5,768 nucleotides of DNA from an uncultured Oscillospiraceae bacterium (GTDB lineage: Bacteria > Bacillota > Clostridia > Oscillospirales > Oscillospiraceae): the NCBI GenBank assembly GCA_934661135.1, contig CAKUJA010000118.1, forward strand, positions 1 through 5,768. Direction: 5' to 3'. The notes beneath the pieces were generated by a model. The model did not search any database, was not told where the DNA came from, and worked only from the letters and a program-made list of their open reading frames with translations. Within the stretch, counting starts at the first letter, position 1; each line of letters starts with the position of its first letter. Made by a program: the position numbers and the translations under genes. Below are positions 5,164 to 5,768 of the stretch, piece by piece.

Positions 5164-5574
5164 TCATTTTCTCCGTGCAGCTCTCTTTTTCGGCCGCATC
5201 GCGCGCAGCGCTGTGACGCCTACCGCCGCTGTCGCAGCGGCCACATACACCAGCGGCGCCCGCATCTGCCCGATAAACAGCAAATTACCAAGCAGCGCCA
5301 GCAGCAGCATACCGGCGCTTCCGATTGACGCAAACAGCACCTTCCGTTCTTCCGCCATCATGCCATAGGTCATCCCACTCATGAACACCATTCCGGCCGC
5401 TGCTGCGCTTCCCGCAATCCCGATCCCGCCTTGCGAGATCACTCCGCTTTTTACCAATGCAGCCAGGAGCGCGCAAAGTCCAATTCCCACCGCAATCCCA
5501 ATTGCAGCGCTTCTGATCCCCAATACCACCACGCTCCGTTTTTTCGTGCGTACCGCCGTCCGTTTCCGTCTCAT
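5164..5574 (-). CDS. Small four-helix membrane protein, possibly TIGR04086/DUF3792 family
   Basis: The function is unknown. The 136-aa product has a very basic N-terminus (MRRKRTAVRTKKR), four predicted membrane helices (about 22-41, 51-70, 79-101, 105-124) and a basic tail (RPKKRAARRK), so both ends should face the cytoplasm. Length, four-helix layout, the Gly-rich second helix, a charged turn before helix three (EERK, 75-78) and LLGNLLF in helix three recall the TIGR04086 (DUF3792) membrane proteins common in Clostridia; this is pattern memory, not a search. The ATG at 5574 is the first start after an in-frame TAG. AAGGAGC abuts it at only 1 nt, so AAGGGGG (5582-5588), 7 nt upstream, is the likelier ribosome binding site. 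The gap before spoIIM contains terminator-like hairpins and a promoter, so it is probably a separate unit. Confidence 0.7.
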   Translation of the reverse strand: MRRKRTAVRTKKRSVVVLGIRSAAIGIAVGIGLCALLAALVKSGVISQGGIGIAGSAAAAGMVFMSGMTYGMMAEERKVLFASIGSAGMLLLALLGNLLFIGQMRAPLVYVAAATAAVGVTALRAMRPKKRAARRK

Positions 5575-5643
5575 GCTCCTTCCCCCTTCTCCACCACTCT
5601 ATGTCCCATTTCCCAAAACAGAACCACACCCCTACACCGTCCC

Positions 5644-5671
5644 TTGTAGGGGCAGACATCTCTATCCGCCC
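5644..5671 (+). repeat. Short GC-rich repeat, copy 2 (inverted relative to copy 1)
   Basis: The 28-nt unit begins TTGTAGGGGC and ends ATCCGCCC and matches the reverse complement of 23-50 at 24 of 28 positions; differences are at unit positions 11, 15, 16 and 21. The changes weaken the hairpin seen in copy 1. It lies in the repeat-rich end of the window, upstream of the four-helix protein gene. Confidence 0.65.
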
Positions 5672-5716
5672 ATCCCCACGATCTTCCTCCACCCAAATCC
5701 CCGCCGCAGCGGATTG

Positions 5717-5751
5717 CCTTCCCCTCCGGGGAAGGTGTCTGCGAAGCAGAC
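5717..5751. repeat. Tandem hairpin repeat element
   Basis: Two perfect hairpins stand one base apart. CCTTCCCC (5717-5724) and GGGGAAGG (5728-5735) pair over a TCC loop; GTCTGC (5737-5742) and GCAGAC (5746-5751) pair over a GAA loop. The tail CGGATGAGGGT follows. Similar double hairpins ending GGATGAGGG are familiar to me from intergenic regions of gut Clostridia, but that is recollection. The element may continue past the window end. Confidence 0.55.
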
Positions 5752-5768
5752 GGATGAGGGTCTGGGAG

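Overview
The window looks like chromosomal DNA from a spore-forming member of the Clostridia, most plausibly the Oscillospiraceae/Ruminococcaceae. The grounds are GC-rich third codon positions, Firmicutes-type Shine-Dalgarno and sigma-A promoter sequences, a probable SpoIIM homologue beside a XerD-type recombinase (an arrangement also known from Bacillus), and short GC-rich hairpin repeats in the outer intergenic regions. The assignment is inference; there is no rRNA or other marker gene to fix it.

Layout. Positions 1-354 hold no convincing gene but are packed with inverted repeats. The plus strand then carries a CrtO-like membrane acyltransferase (355-867), which overlaps by 29 nt a GT28/MGDG-synthase-type glycosyltransferase (839-1969). 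After a 180-nt gap with a strong extended -10 promoter comes gpsA (2150-3142). A strong bidirectional terminator (3315-3342) separates this block from a convergent minus-strand block. Read in its transcriptional direction, that block is a small four-helix membrane protein (5574-5164), a 366-nt gene-free gap with several hairpins and a clear promoter, a short Cys-rich SpoIIM-like protein (4794-4291), and a XerD-like tyrosine recombinase (4267-3386). Positions 5592-5768 are again repeats.

How the genes may work together. The plus-strand genes fit membrane lipid synthesis: GpsA makes sn-glycerol-3-phosphate, the GT28 enzyme probably glycosylates a diacylglycerol-like lipid, and the CrtO-like protein may acylate the sugar. 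The minus-strand pair joins an engulfment-type sporulation membrane protein to a chromosome-dimer-resolution recombinase behind one promoter, whose -35 element lies inside a perfect 14-bp palindrome.

Most of the window is ordinary housekeeping sequence. The points most worth a second look are the inverted copies of one 28-bp repeat near both ends, the dense hairpin block upstream of the glycolipid pair, the palindromic promoter of the spoIIM-xerD unit with dif-arm-like repeats upstream, an open -1 frame running past the end of the glycosyltransferase gene, and the reduced SpoIIM. I found no CRISPR array, tRNA, rRNA, transposase or evident novel defence system.
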